DNA of 5,491 nucleotides from Tardiphaga sp. (GTDB lineage Bacteria; Pseudomonadota; Alphaproteobacteria; Rhizobiales; Xanthobacteraceae): positions 1-5,491 of the forward strand of contig JAQGJY010000103.1 of assembly GCA_028290325.1 (NCBI GenBank), in the 5' to 3' direction. The position numbers and the translations under genes are program-made. A model generated the notes under the pieces. The model did not search any database. It worked only from the letters and a program-made list of their open reading frames with translations, and was not told where the DNA came from. Numbering within the stretch: position 1 is the first letter of the stretch; each line of letters starts with the position of its first letter. This document shows, in pieces, positions 1 through 5,384 of this stretch.

Positions 1-318
1 CTTGACCACGTCCGGTTCAATCGTCAGCCACTGGCCGATCTGCGCCGTGCCGAGGAAATCCACAGCGAGGCTGACCGTGACGAGACGCGTTCCGCCGCTG
101 TCGATCTTGACGCCGCAGGACAAGCCCATCGCGTTGTCGGCCAGCGCCGCGATCAGCCCGCCATGGACCATGCCGCGCGAATTGGTATGTGGTTTGGCCA
201 GCCGCAGCGCGAGGATGACGGCGCTGTCGCTGCGCTTGGCGTAGATCGGCTCCCACGGCTCGGTGAGCGGGCTGGAGCGGGTGTGGCGTACAAAGCCTTC
301 GGGGACGTCCATGGTCAT
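1..318 (-). CDS. PaaI-family hotdog-fold acyl-CoA thioesterase (C-terminus cut off by window edge)
   Basis: The 106 visible residues form the N-terminal two thirds of a small hotdog-fold thioesterase of the PaaI type; these hydrolyse acyl-CoA thioesters in the cytoplasm, often as tetramers. Seen: N46 followed by the HGG turn at 52-54 (GMVHGGLIAALADNAMG) and D61 on the following helix, the usual active-site Asn/Asp arrangement, then a beta strand around V80-F88. The reading frame is open to base 1, so the stop is outside the window. The start is the ATG at 318-316; an in-frame TAG at 330-328 blocks any longer form, and an ATG two codons downstream (312-310) is the alternative. No good ribosome site is visible. 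It lies 51 bp downstream of pobA on the same strand, so cotranscription is likely. Hydrolysis of 4-hydroxybenzoyl-CoA or another aromatic acyl-CoA is a guess from context; a general housekeeping thioesterase is also possible. Confidence 0.85.
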   Translation of the reverse strand, partial: MTMDVPEGFVRHTRSSPLTEPWEPIYAKRSDSAVILALRLAKPHTNSRGMVHGGLIAALADNAMGLSCGVKIDSGGTRLVTVSLAVDFLGTAQIGQWLTIEPDVVK

Positions 319-369
319 GTCAGGGTTCTAGCGCAGCAACATCATCATTGCGAGCGCTGAGGAACCGCC

Positions 370-1557
370 TCAATACGGCAGGCCCACATAATTCTCGGCC
401 AACGACGCCGTCGCGATCGGCGAATGGATCACATAGTCCAGCTCGGCCGCCTGGATCTTCGCGCCGAAGGCGTCGGTGTCGGGGAAGCGGTGCATCATCG
501 ATGTCATCCACCACGAGAACCGCACAGCCTTCCACACCCGCGCCAGCGCCCGCGTCGAATAGGCGTCGAGACCGGCGGATGATTTGTCCGCATAGAACTC
601 ACGCAGTGCTTGCGACAGATAATGCACATCCGATGCCGCGAGATTGAGCCCCTTCGCGCCGGTCGGCGGCACGATATGGGCGGCGTCGCCCGCGAGAAAC
701 AGTGTGCCGAACCGCATCGGCTCGGCGACGAAGCTTCGCAGCGGCGCGATGCTTTTTTCCAGCGACGGCCCGGTGACGAGCGTCTCGGCCGCCTCCTCAT
801 CGAGGCGGCTGCGCAGCTCATCCCAGAACCGATCGTCGGACCAATTTTCGATCCGCTCGTCGAGCGCGCATTGCACGTAATAACGGCTGCGCCTCGGCGA
901 GCGCATCGAGCACAACGCAAAGCCTTTTGGATGATTGGCGTAGATCAGTTCCGGCGATACCGGCGGCGTATCCGACAACAGGCCGAGCCAGCCGAATGGA
1001 TAGACGCGCTCATAAGTCTGGATCGATTGCGCGGGCACGCTGGCCCGTGAGACGCCGTGAGAGCCGTCGCAACCCGCGATGAAGTCGCAGGCGATTTCGT
1101 GGGTGATGCCATCCTTCACGTAGCAAACACGCGGCGACACGCCGCCGAAATCATGCAGCGACACGCTATCGGCGTCGTAGACCGTCACGAGACCCGCCGC
1201 CTGGCGCGCGTCCATCAGGTCGCGTGTCACCTCGGTCTGGCCATAGACCGTGACGGTTTTACCGCCGGTCGCCTGTTTCAGGTCGATGCGATGACGGGTG
1301 CCGCCGAACAGCAATTCGATGCCGTCATGGACGAGGCCTTCTTGATGCAGCCGCGCGGTAATGCCCAGTTGTTCAAGCTGCGCCACAGTACCCTGTTCGA
1401 GCACACCCGCGCGGATCCGCGCCAGCACATAGTCGCGGTCCTTTCGTTCAAGGATGATGTTGTCGATGCCGTAGGAGTGCAGCAACTGGCCGAGCAGCAG
1501 GCCGGCGGGGCCCGCTCCGATGATCGCTACCTGGGTCCGCACGTCCTGCCCCTTCAT
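370..1557 (-). CDS. pobA: 4-hydroxybenzoate 3-monooxygenase (p-hydroxybenzoate hydroxylase)
   Basis: This FAD-dependent class A flavoprotein hydroxylase converts 4-hydroxybenzoate plus NADPH and O2 to protocatechuate, the entry point of the beta-ketoadipate pathway. The 395-residue product matches the roughly 394-residue Pseudomonas enzyme along its length. Seen: FAD-binding GAGPAG at 14-19; ARIRAGVLEQ; the KTVTVYGQTEVTRDLM block; the DG motif at D164-G165; the GD motif GDAAHIVPPTGAKGLNLA with D291. Residues matching the known substrate site of the Pseudomonas enzyme are present at a constant +5 offset: Y206, S217, R219, R225, P298 and Y390 (for Y201, S212, R214, R220, P293, Y385). The protein ends NYVGLPY and lacks the short acidic tail of the Pseudomonas protein. 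The ATG at 1557 was chosen because it places the FAD motif normally; the frame stays open to a TTG at 1620, but that extension would run through the AT-rich promoter dyad. It is transcribed divergently from the TRAP operon and is probably coregulated with it. Confidence 0.97.
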   Translation of the reverse strand: MKGQDVRTQVAIIGAGPAGLLLGQLLHSYGIDNIILERKDRDYVLARIRAGVLEQGTVAQLEQLGITARLHQEGLVHDGIELLFGGTRHRIDLKQATGGKTVTVYGQTEVTRDLMDARQAAGLVTVYDADSVSLHDFGGVSPRVCYVKDGITHEIACDFIAGCDGSHGVSRASVPAQSIQTYERVYPFGWLGLLSDTPPVSPELIYANHPKGFALCSMRSPRRSRYYVQCALDERIENWSDDRFWDELRSRLDEEAAETLVTGPSLEKSIAPLRSFVAEPMRFGTLFLAGDAAHIVPPTGAKGLNLAASDVHYLSQALREFYADKSSAGLDAYSTRALARVWKAVRFSWWMTSMMHRFPDTDAFGAKIQAAELDYVIHSPIATASLAENYVGLPY

Positions 1558-1584
1558 GTCGTCACGGCGCGTGCCACGCCTGCT

Positions 1585-1593
1585 TGCAAAGGT
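1585..1593 (+). repeat. Direct repeat TGCAAAGGT, copy 1
   Basis: This 9-bp sequence recurs exactly at 1616-1624, with start points 31 bp apart, close to three DNA helical turns. The two copies flank the dyad at 1595-1609. The TTGCA at 1584-1588 is also the mirror image of TGCAA at 1616-1620 about the dyad centre, so the flanks have both direct and inverted symmetry. This may be an activator or secondary regulator site. Confidence 0.5.
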
Positions 1594-1594
1594 G

Positions 1595-1609
1595 ATTATA
1601 TCATATAAC
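1595..1609. promoter_or_regulatory. Dyad operator candidate, copy 1 (pobA/TRAP divergent region)
   Basis: The sequence ATTATA-TCA-TATAAC has a perfect inner palindrome, TTATAT-C-ATATAA (1596-1608), centred on 1602. The same layout, (A/G)TTATA-N3-TATAAC, recurs at 5343-5357 ahead of the crotonase gene. The dyad overlaps -10-like hexamers on both strands, so a bound dimeric regulator could repress both pobA and the TRAP operon. The size and symmetry suit a MarR- or GntR-type dimer, but the regulator gene is not in this window and the family is not proven. Confidence 0.6.
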
Positions 1610-1620
1610 AATATCTGCAA
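1595..1620 (-). promoter_or_regulatory. Putative pobA promoter
   Basis: On the minus strand a perfect TATAAT (1600-1595) lies 38 bp upstream of the pobA ATG. A TTGCAG hexamer (1620-1615) lies 14 bp further upstream, which is a short spacer, so either the -35 is elsewhere or activation by a regulator is needed. The -10 shares bases with the dyad at 1595-1609, and this promoter and the oppositely directed TRAP promoter appear to overlap back to back. Confidence 0.4.
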
Positions 1621-1624
1621 AGGT
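1616..1624 (+). repeat. Direct repeat TGCAAAGGT, copy 2
   Basis: This is the exact second copy of the 9-mer at 1585-1593, on the other side of the AT-rich dyad and upstream of the pobA -10. Its place near a pobA -35 could suit an activator site. The repeat is short, so chance cannot be excluded. Confidence 0.5.
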
Positions 1625-1647
1625 CGACCAAGGCCGCGATATCACAT

Positions 1648-1654
1648 GGGGAGA
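1648..1654 (+). promoter_or_regulatory. Ribosome binding site fixing the TRAP binding-protein start
   Basis: GGGGAGA ends 6 nt before the ATG at 1661. It favours that start over the in-frame ATG at 1646, which overlaps this site and has no purine-rich stretch in front of it. The 1661 start also gives a clean signal peptide beginning MKK. Confidence 0.75.
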
Positions 1655-1660
1655 CGTCTG

Positions 1661-2671
1661 ATGAAGAAAGTCGTATGGGCGCTGCTATTGGCTGCCTGCG
1701 TGACACCTGCGCTGGCGCAGGACAAAACCGTCAATCTGAAAGTGTCGCTGTGGGTGCCGCCCGCGCATCCGCTGGTGCCGGCGACACAAGCCTGGGCCGC
1801 CGATATCGAAAAGGTCTCCGGCGGTACCATCAAGATGTCGGTGTTCCCCTCCGAGCAGCTCGGCAAGGCGTTCGATCATTACGACATGGCGCGCGATGGC
1901 ATCGCCGACATCACCTACGTCAATCCCGGTTATCAGCCCGGCCGTTTCCCGATCGTCTCGGCCGGCCAGTTGCCGTTCGTGTTCTCCGACGGCAAGAAGG
2001 GCACGCTGGCGCTCAATGAATGGTATCAGAAATACGCCAAGACCGAGATGAAGGACACCAAGCTGTGCTTCGCCTTCATCCATGATCCAGGCTCCTTGCA
2101 CGGCAAGAAAAAGATCGTGGTTCCGGACGATCTCAAGGGCGTGAAGGTGCGCCCGGCGCAGAGCACGATCGGCGAAATGGTCAAGCTGTTCGGCGGCACC
2201 AACGTGCAGGCCTCCGCGCCGGAGTCGCGTGACGCGATCGAGCGTGGCGTGGCCGATGAGATCGCCTTTCCGTGGGGATCGATCTTTCTGTTCGGCATCG
2301 ACAAGGTCGTGAAGTATCACATCGACGTGCCGCTCTACACGACCGTGTTCACCTACAACATCAACCTCGCGAAATACAACGCGATGTCGGACGGCCAGAA
2401 GAAGATCATCGACGATCATTGCACCCCGGAATGGGCGTCCAAGGTCACGGATCCGTGGACGGATTTCGAGGCCAACGGCCGCGTCAAGATGAAGGCGCTG
2501 GCCGGCCACGAGGTCTATCCGTTGACACCCGAACAGCTCGCGACCTGGAAGAAGGCGGTCGAGCCGCTGAACACCAGCTGGGCCGATCAGGTCAAGAAAG
2601 CCGGCGGCGACGCAGCCGCGATCGACGCCGATTTGAAAGCGATGCTGAAGAAGCACGACGCGGGGCTCTAG
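1661..2671 (+). CDS. TRAP transporter periplasmic solute-binding protein (DctP/TarP-like)
   Basis: This 336-residue extracytoplasmic binding protein captures an organic acid in the periplasm and delivers it to the DctQM membrane subunits. Seen: a Sec signal peptide with a KK n-region, a hydrophobic core at 4-16, and an ALA cleavage site after residue 19. The DctP-type fold follows: the N-terminal strand NLKVSLWVPPAHPL, SEQLGKAFDHYDMARDGIADITYV, then DDLKGVKVRPAQ with R164 in the position where DctP proteins hold the conserved arginine that binds the ligand carboxylate. W205 in AFPWGSIFLFG and the YTTVFTYNINLAKYNAMSDGQKKII segment are also typical. Length is normal for the family. It is the first gene of the plus-strand operon and divergent from pobA, which points to an aromatic carboxylate ligand. 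I recall TarP of R. palustris, which binds p-coumarate and related acids, as the likely ortholog; this was not tested. A C4-dicarboxylate ligand is less likely from context. Confidence 0.92.
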   Translation: MKKVVWALLLAACVTPALAQDKTVNLKVSLWVPPAHPLVPATQAWAADIEKVSGGTIKMSVFPSEQLGKAFDHYDMARDGIADITYVNPGYQPGRFPIVSAGQLPFVFSDGKKGTLALNEWYQKYAKTEMKDTKLCFAFIHDPGSLHGKKKIVVPDDLKGVKVRPAQSTIGEMVKLFGGTNVQASAPESRDAIERGVADEIAFPWGSIFLFGIDKVVKYHIDVPLYTTVFTYNINLAKYNAMSDGQKKIIDDHCTPEWASKVTDPWTDFEANGRVKMKALAGHEVYPLTPEQLATWKKAVEPLNTSWADQVKKAGGDAAAIDADLKAMLKKHDAGL

Positions 2672-2693
2672 CTGCCGCGTGAGGCGCGGGAAT

Positions 2694-2725
2694 TAACCCT
2701 CTCCAGTCCTGCATGGGGAGGGTTA
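2694..2725 (+). other. Stable hairpin between the TRAP binding protein and membrane subunit genes
   Basis: TAACCCTCTCC (2694-2704) pairs with GGGGAGGGTTA (2715-2725), giving an 11-bp stem with one T-G wobble and a 10-nt loop. It starts 22 nt after the binding-protein stop. No T-tract follows, so it is probably not a strong intrinsic terminator. It could protect the upstream mRNA from 3' decay or cause partial termination, either of which would make the binding protein more abundant than the membrane subunits. Similar CCCTC/GAGGG intergenic palindromes are, as I recall, dispersed in Bradyrhizobium-group genomes. Confidence 0.65.
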
Positions 2726-2793
2726 TTCGCGTCACCACTCCGACGAGGGATCATCGGCGCTTCGATGTTAACGCCGTCTTTGGATAAATCGCG

Positions 2794-3360
2794 ATGACAG
2801 CGCGCCGCCCCGAAATCACCCCTGACGGCATGGTCGTCGCACCCGGGCCCAGCCGTAAAAACGGCATGGATCGCTTCATCGATTCGATCGAATGGATCGC
2901 TGCGTTCTTCGTCGGCATCGTCGCGCTGAACACGTTTCTGGCGGTGTTCATGCGCAAGTTCTTTGCGGTGACGATCCCGGATTATTACAATTTTGGTCAG
3001 TTTCTGCTCGGCATTCTGATTTTTTGGGGCATCGCCGCCACCAGCTATCGCGGCAACCACATCACCGTCGATCTGGTCTGGGCCAATGCAACGCCGAAAT
3101 ATCAGCGCTGGATCGACGTCTTCGCGACCTTGGTCCTGTTGTTCGTCGTGACCGTGCAGACCTACACGCTGTTCGACAAGGTGATCTCGACGCGCGCCGA
3201 AGGCATCGTGACGATGGACCTGCAAGTGCCGATCTGGCCGTTCTTTCTGGTGTCCTGGATCGGCGACGTCGCGGCGGTGTTGCTGATCGCGGTGCGGACT
3301 TGGCGGCTCGTCTTCCATTCCGATCATCTGCACGATCCCCACATCAAGACGGCAGAGTAA
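2794..3360 (+). CDS. TRAP transporter small membrane subunit (DctQ/TarQ-like)
   Basis: This 188-residue inner-membrane protein is the small subunit that packs against DctM in sodium-driven TRAP importers. Seen: four hydrophobic helices at about 33-53, 67-84, 107-127 and 146-168, with the DctQ signature SYRGNHITVDLVW (84-96) between helices 2 and 3. An N-terminal extension of about 25 polar residues precedes helix 1. The ATG at 2794 has a modest GGAT (2782-2785) 8 nt upstream; in-frame ATGs at 2830 and 2866 are alternatives, and the 2866 start would still keep all four helices. It lies 122 bp after the binding-protein gene, beyond a hairpin, and 6 nt before the DctM-type gene, so it is translated with the latter. 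Confidence 0.9.
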   Translation: MTARRPEITPDGMVVAPGPSRKNGMDRFIDSIEWIAAFFVGIVALNTFLAVFMRKFFAVTIPDYYNFGQFLLGILIFWGIAATSYRGNHITVDLVWANATPKYQRWIDVFATLVLLFVVTVQTYTLFDKVISTRAEGIVTMDLQVPIWPFFLVSWIGDVAAVLLIAVRTWRLVFHSDHLHDPHIKTAE

Positions 3361-3366
3361 GCGGCG

Positions 3367-4677
3367 ATGGACTTGAGCAACAATGCCGTCGCGCTGATTG
3401 GATTCGTGAGCCTCTTCGTTCTGATGCTGTTGCGTGTGCCGGTCGGCATGGCGATGGGGCTCGTCGGCATCACCGGCTTCGGCTATCTCACCGGCTTTGC
3501 GCCCGCGATGAAGCTGATCGGCCAGACCACGATGCGGACCGTCACGGATTATTCGTTCGGCGTGATCCCGATGTTCCTGTTGATGGGCGCGTTCGTCTCG
3601 GTCTCCGGCATTAGCCGCGAATTGTTTCGTGCCGCGAATACCTTCGTCGGCCATTGGAAGGGCGGGCTCGGCATCGCCACCATCGCCGCCTGCGGTGGCT
3701 TCGCGGCGATCTCCGGTTCGTCGGTCGCGACCGCGGCGACGTTCTCGGCGGTGGCCTATCCCGAGATGCGGCGGTTCAATTATCCGCAGTCCTTCGCGAC
3801 CGGGGTCATTGCTGTCGGCGGCACGCTGGGCGCGATGCTGCCGCCGTCCACGGTGCTAGCGGTGTATGGCATCATCACCCAGCAGGACATCGGCAAGCTG
3901 TTCATGGCCGGCGTCATTCCCGGCCTGCTTGCGATCGTCATGCACATGATAACGATCGGCATCATCGGCGTGGTGAAGCCGGGCTTTCTACCGGCCGGTC
4001 CGAAATCGACATGGGCCGAGAAACTCGCCGCGATCAAGGACGTGTGGTCGCCGTTGTTGCTGTTCGTGTTCGTCATCGGCGGATTGTATGGCGGCTTCTT
4101 CATTCCGACCGAGGCTGGCGCGGTCGGCGCCGTGGGCGCATTCCTGATCGGCGTATTACGCGGCAAGCTGTCGCGCGAGGGCATTCTGCAATCGCTGTTG
4201 CAGGCGACACGCACGGCAGCCGCCGTCTTTACCGTGCTGATCGGCGCATTGTGCTTCGGCTATTTTCTCACCATCACGCAGACGCCGCAGGCGGTGACGA
4301 CGTTCCTCACCGATCTCGGCATCGGGCCTTACGGCGTGCTGGCGCTGATCCTGCTAATGTATCTCGTGCTCGGCTGTCTGATGGACGCAATGGCGATGGT
4401 GATCCTCACCGTGCCGATCGTGTTCCCGATCATTACGGCACTGGGCTTCGATCCGATCTGGTTCGGCGTCATCATCGTCATGACCGTCGAGCTTGGCCTG
4501 ATTCATCCGCCCGTGGGCATGAATGTGTTCGTCATCAAAAGCGTCATCAAGGACGTCAGCATGGCGACGATCTTCAAGGGTGTGTTGCCGTTCGTCGCGA
4601 CGGACTTGATCCGGCTGGTGCTGTTGATCCTGTTTCCGTTGCTGGCGACGTGGCTGCCAAACCGCATGGTGGGATGA
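3367..4677 (+). CDS. TRAP transporter large membrane subunit (DctM/TarM-like)
   Basis: This 436-residue polytopic protein forms the transport channel of the TRAP system and couples solute import to an ion gradient. The hydrophobicity pattern suggests about a dozen membrane segments. Family motifs seen: RVPVGMAMGLVG near the N-terminus; AISGSSVATAATFS; GGTLGAMLPPS (151-161) followed by LAVYGIITQQDIGKLFMAG; FFIPTEAGAVGA (244-255); and GLIHPPVGMNVFVIKSV (377-393). Length is normal. It starts 6 nt after the DctQ stop with only a weak GC-rich purine stretch ahead, which suggests translational coupling. Its stop TGA overlaps the start of the UPF0311 gene. Substrate choice is set mainly by the binding protein, so nothing here identifies the ligand. 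Confidence 0.95.
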   Translation: MDLSNNAVALIGFVSLFVLMLLRVPVGMAMGLVGITGFGYLTGFAPAMKLIGQTTMRTVTDYSFGVIPMFLLMGAFVSVSGISRELFRAANTFVGHWKGGLGIATIAACGGFAAISGSSVATAATFSAVAYPEMRRFNYPQSFATGVIAVGGTLGAMLPPSTVLAVYGIITQQDIGKLFMAGVIPGLLAIVMHMITIGIIGVVKPGFLPAGPKSTWAEKLAAIKDVWSPLLLFVFVIGGLYGGFFIPTEAGAVGAVGAFLIGVLRGKLSREGILQSLLQATRTAAAVFTVLIGALCFGYFLTITQTPQAVTTFLTDLGIGPYGVLALILLMYLVLGCLMDAMAMVILTVPIVFPIITALGFDPIWFGVIIVMTVELGLIHPPVGMNVFVIKSVIKDVSMATIFKGVLPFVATDLIRLVLLILFPLLATWLPNRMVG

Positions 4678-5141
4678 TGACTGTTCCGATGCTCGCGACC
4701 AAGTATGTCTTCAGTCTCAAGATCACGATCGGTGCGCCGATCATTGCCGGTGATCTTGGCCACGGCGTTCGCCGCATCATTCCGATCCTCGGCGGCAGCG
4801 TCAGCGGCGAGGGCTTCAACGGCACGATCTATCCGGTCGGCGCCGATTTCCAGACCATCCGGCCGGACGGCTTCACGGAAGTCGAGGCCAAATATGCCTT
4901 CGCGCTCGACGACGGCGCGGTGATCTATATCGAGAATGTCGGCGTCCGCTTTGGGCCGAAGGATCTGCTGGACCGCATCGCGCGGGGCGAGATCGTTGAT
5001 CCAAGTTTGATCTATTTTCGTTCGGTGCCGCGCTTCGAAACCGGCCATCCGAATTATCGCTGGTTGATGGAAAGCCTGTTCGTCGGCGTTGGCGCGCGGC
5101 ACCCGGACCGGGTTGAAATTCAAGTGCATCAGGTGATGTGA
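4677..5141 (+). CDS. UPF0311 / DUF3237 family protein, function unknown
   Basis: The 154-residue product fits the DUF3237 (UPF0311) family, usually about 150-160 residues and of unknown biochemical role. Seen: an opening beta strand KYVFSLKITIG; GHGVRRIIPILGGSVSGEG (28-46), PVGADFQTIRPDG (53-65), LDDGAVIYIENVG (77-89), YFRSVPRFETG (113-123) and YRWLMESLFVGVG (127-139), all of which look like family blocks. No signal peptide or membrane segment is seen, so a cytoplasmic beta-rich protein is likely. The start is part of GGGATGATGA: ATG at 4677 shares one base with the DctM stop, and ATG at 4674 would give the classic 4-nt overlap. The 4677 start leaves better spacing from GGTGGG (4668-4673). 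Either way it is translationally coupled to the transporter, implying a linked role in handling the imported compound. I recall a UPF0311 gene at the same place in R. palustris. Confidence 0.88.
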   Translation: MTVPMLATKYVFSLKITIGAPIIAGDLGHGVRRIIPILGGSVSGEGFNGTIYPVGADFQTIRPDGFTEVEAKYAFALDDGAVIYIENVGVRFGPKDLLDRIARGEIVDPSLIYFRSVPRFETGHPNYRWLMESLFVGVGARHPDRVEIQVHQVM

Positions 5142-5324
5142 ATTGGGCAGCGCGGCAAACCCCATCCAGCGCGGCGAGGGCTGAATGTCTCATTCATTGA
5201 TCTCTTGATGATTGCCCGCGCCGCGACGGATGCTGCCTTCCTATGAGGTCGCGCCGCGGTCGCGTCGAGGCTCGGCCAAGGTGCCTCCATCTCCAGTGCG
5301 GCATTCAACGGCGGCACGGCGCGA

Positions 5325-5350
5325 TTGACTCATCGGCCAATCGTTATAAT
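5325..5350 (+). promoter_or_regulatory. Putative promoter of the crotonase gene
   Basis: TTGACT (5325-5330) and a perfect TATAAT (5345-5350) are good hexamers, but only 14 bp separate them, as in the pobA candidate. The -10 is embedded in the dyad at 5343-5357. A start near 5357-5360 would leave a leader of about 25 nt before the GTG. Confidence 0.4.
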
Positions 5351-5357
5351 CTATAAC
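5343..5357. promoter_or_regulatory. Dyad operator candidate, copy 2 (upstream of the crotonase gene)
   Basis: The sequence GTTATA-ATC-TATAAC is a perfect 6-bp inverted repeat with a 3-bp centre. It matches the dyad at 1595-1609 in 11 of 12 arm positions and differs in the central 3 bp. It overlaps a TATAAT hexamer and lies 27 bp upstream of the GTG start, a normal place for a repressor site. The match between two separate promoter regions supports a shared regulator. Confidence 0.6.
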
Positions 5358-5372
5358 TAATTCAAAAATTGT

Positions 5373-5378
5373 AGAGGA
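5373..5378 (+). promoter_or_regulatory. Ribosome binding site deciding the GTG start of the crotonase gene
   Basis: AGAGGA ends 6 nt before the GTG at 5385. No ATG lies in frame upstream before a TAA at 5358-5360, and the next in-frame ATG (at about codon 30) would cut into the crotonase core, so GTG is the start. Confidence 0.75.
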
Positions 5379-5384
5379 ACCGCC

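Larger units (their letters stand above)
1583..1609 (+). promoter_or_regulatory. Putative promoter of the TRAP transporter operon
   Basis: A -35-like CTTGCA (1583-1588) and a -10-like TATAAC (1604-1609) are separated by 15 bp, in the only AT-rich part of the divergent region. The spacer is shorter than the usual 16-18 bp, so the exact elements are uncertain. The -10 hexamer is one arm of the dyad at 1595-1609, which would place any bound regulator over the promoter. A start near 1616 would give a leader of about 45 nt. Confidence 0.4.
5142..5384. other. Intergenic region before the crotonase gene
   Basis: This 243-bp stretch has no convincing ORF with a ribosome site. The first 180 bp are GC-rich with only weak stem possibilities (for example CGCGAC at 5222-5227 with GTCGCG at 5248-5253, across a 20-nt loop), and I see no T-tracted terminator. 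The last 60 bp turn AT-rich and hold a dyad, promoter-like hexamers and the ribosome site of the next gene. The length and content suggest the crotonase has its own promoter rather than relying on read-through from the TRAP operon. Confidence 0.6.

Noticed and set aside
328..348. Six-codon minus-strand mini-ORF (ATGATGATG to TAG) between pobA and the thioesterase
   Set aside because: It is too short to support as a gene and has no ribosome site; any leader-peptide role would be speculation.
1558..1620. N-terminal extension of pobA from a TTG at 1620
   Set aside because: The extension passes through the AT-rich promoter dyad, has no ribosome site, and would add 21 residues before an otherwise normal PobA N-terminus.
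1685..2656. 323-codon open frame on the minus strand opposite the binding-protein gene
   Set aside because: It is antisense to a clear DctP-family gene, and its product is Arg/His/Asp-rich with no family motif. Such frames are common opposite high-GC genes.
2694..2725. Intrinsic terminator ending the binding-protein transcript
   Set aside because: The stem is good but no T-tract follows, and the downstream genes are subunits of the same transporter, so it is listed as a hairpin only.
2668..3654. 328-codon open frame on the minus strand opposite the DctQ and DctM genes
   Set aside because: It covers two genes with strong membrane-protein motifs on the other strand, and its product is a low-complexity His/Asp/Arg-rich string.
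3654..4673. Long plus-strand frame running into the UPF0311 gene, suggesting a large fusion protein
   Set aside because: This part is an out-of-frame reading of the DctM gene, rich in Arg and His. Only the part from about 4677 resembles a real family.
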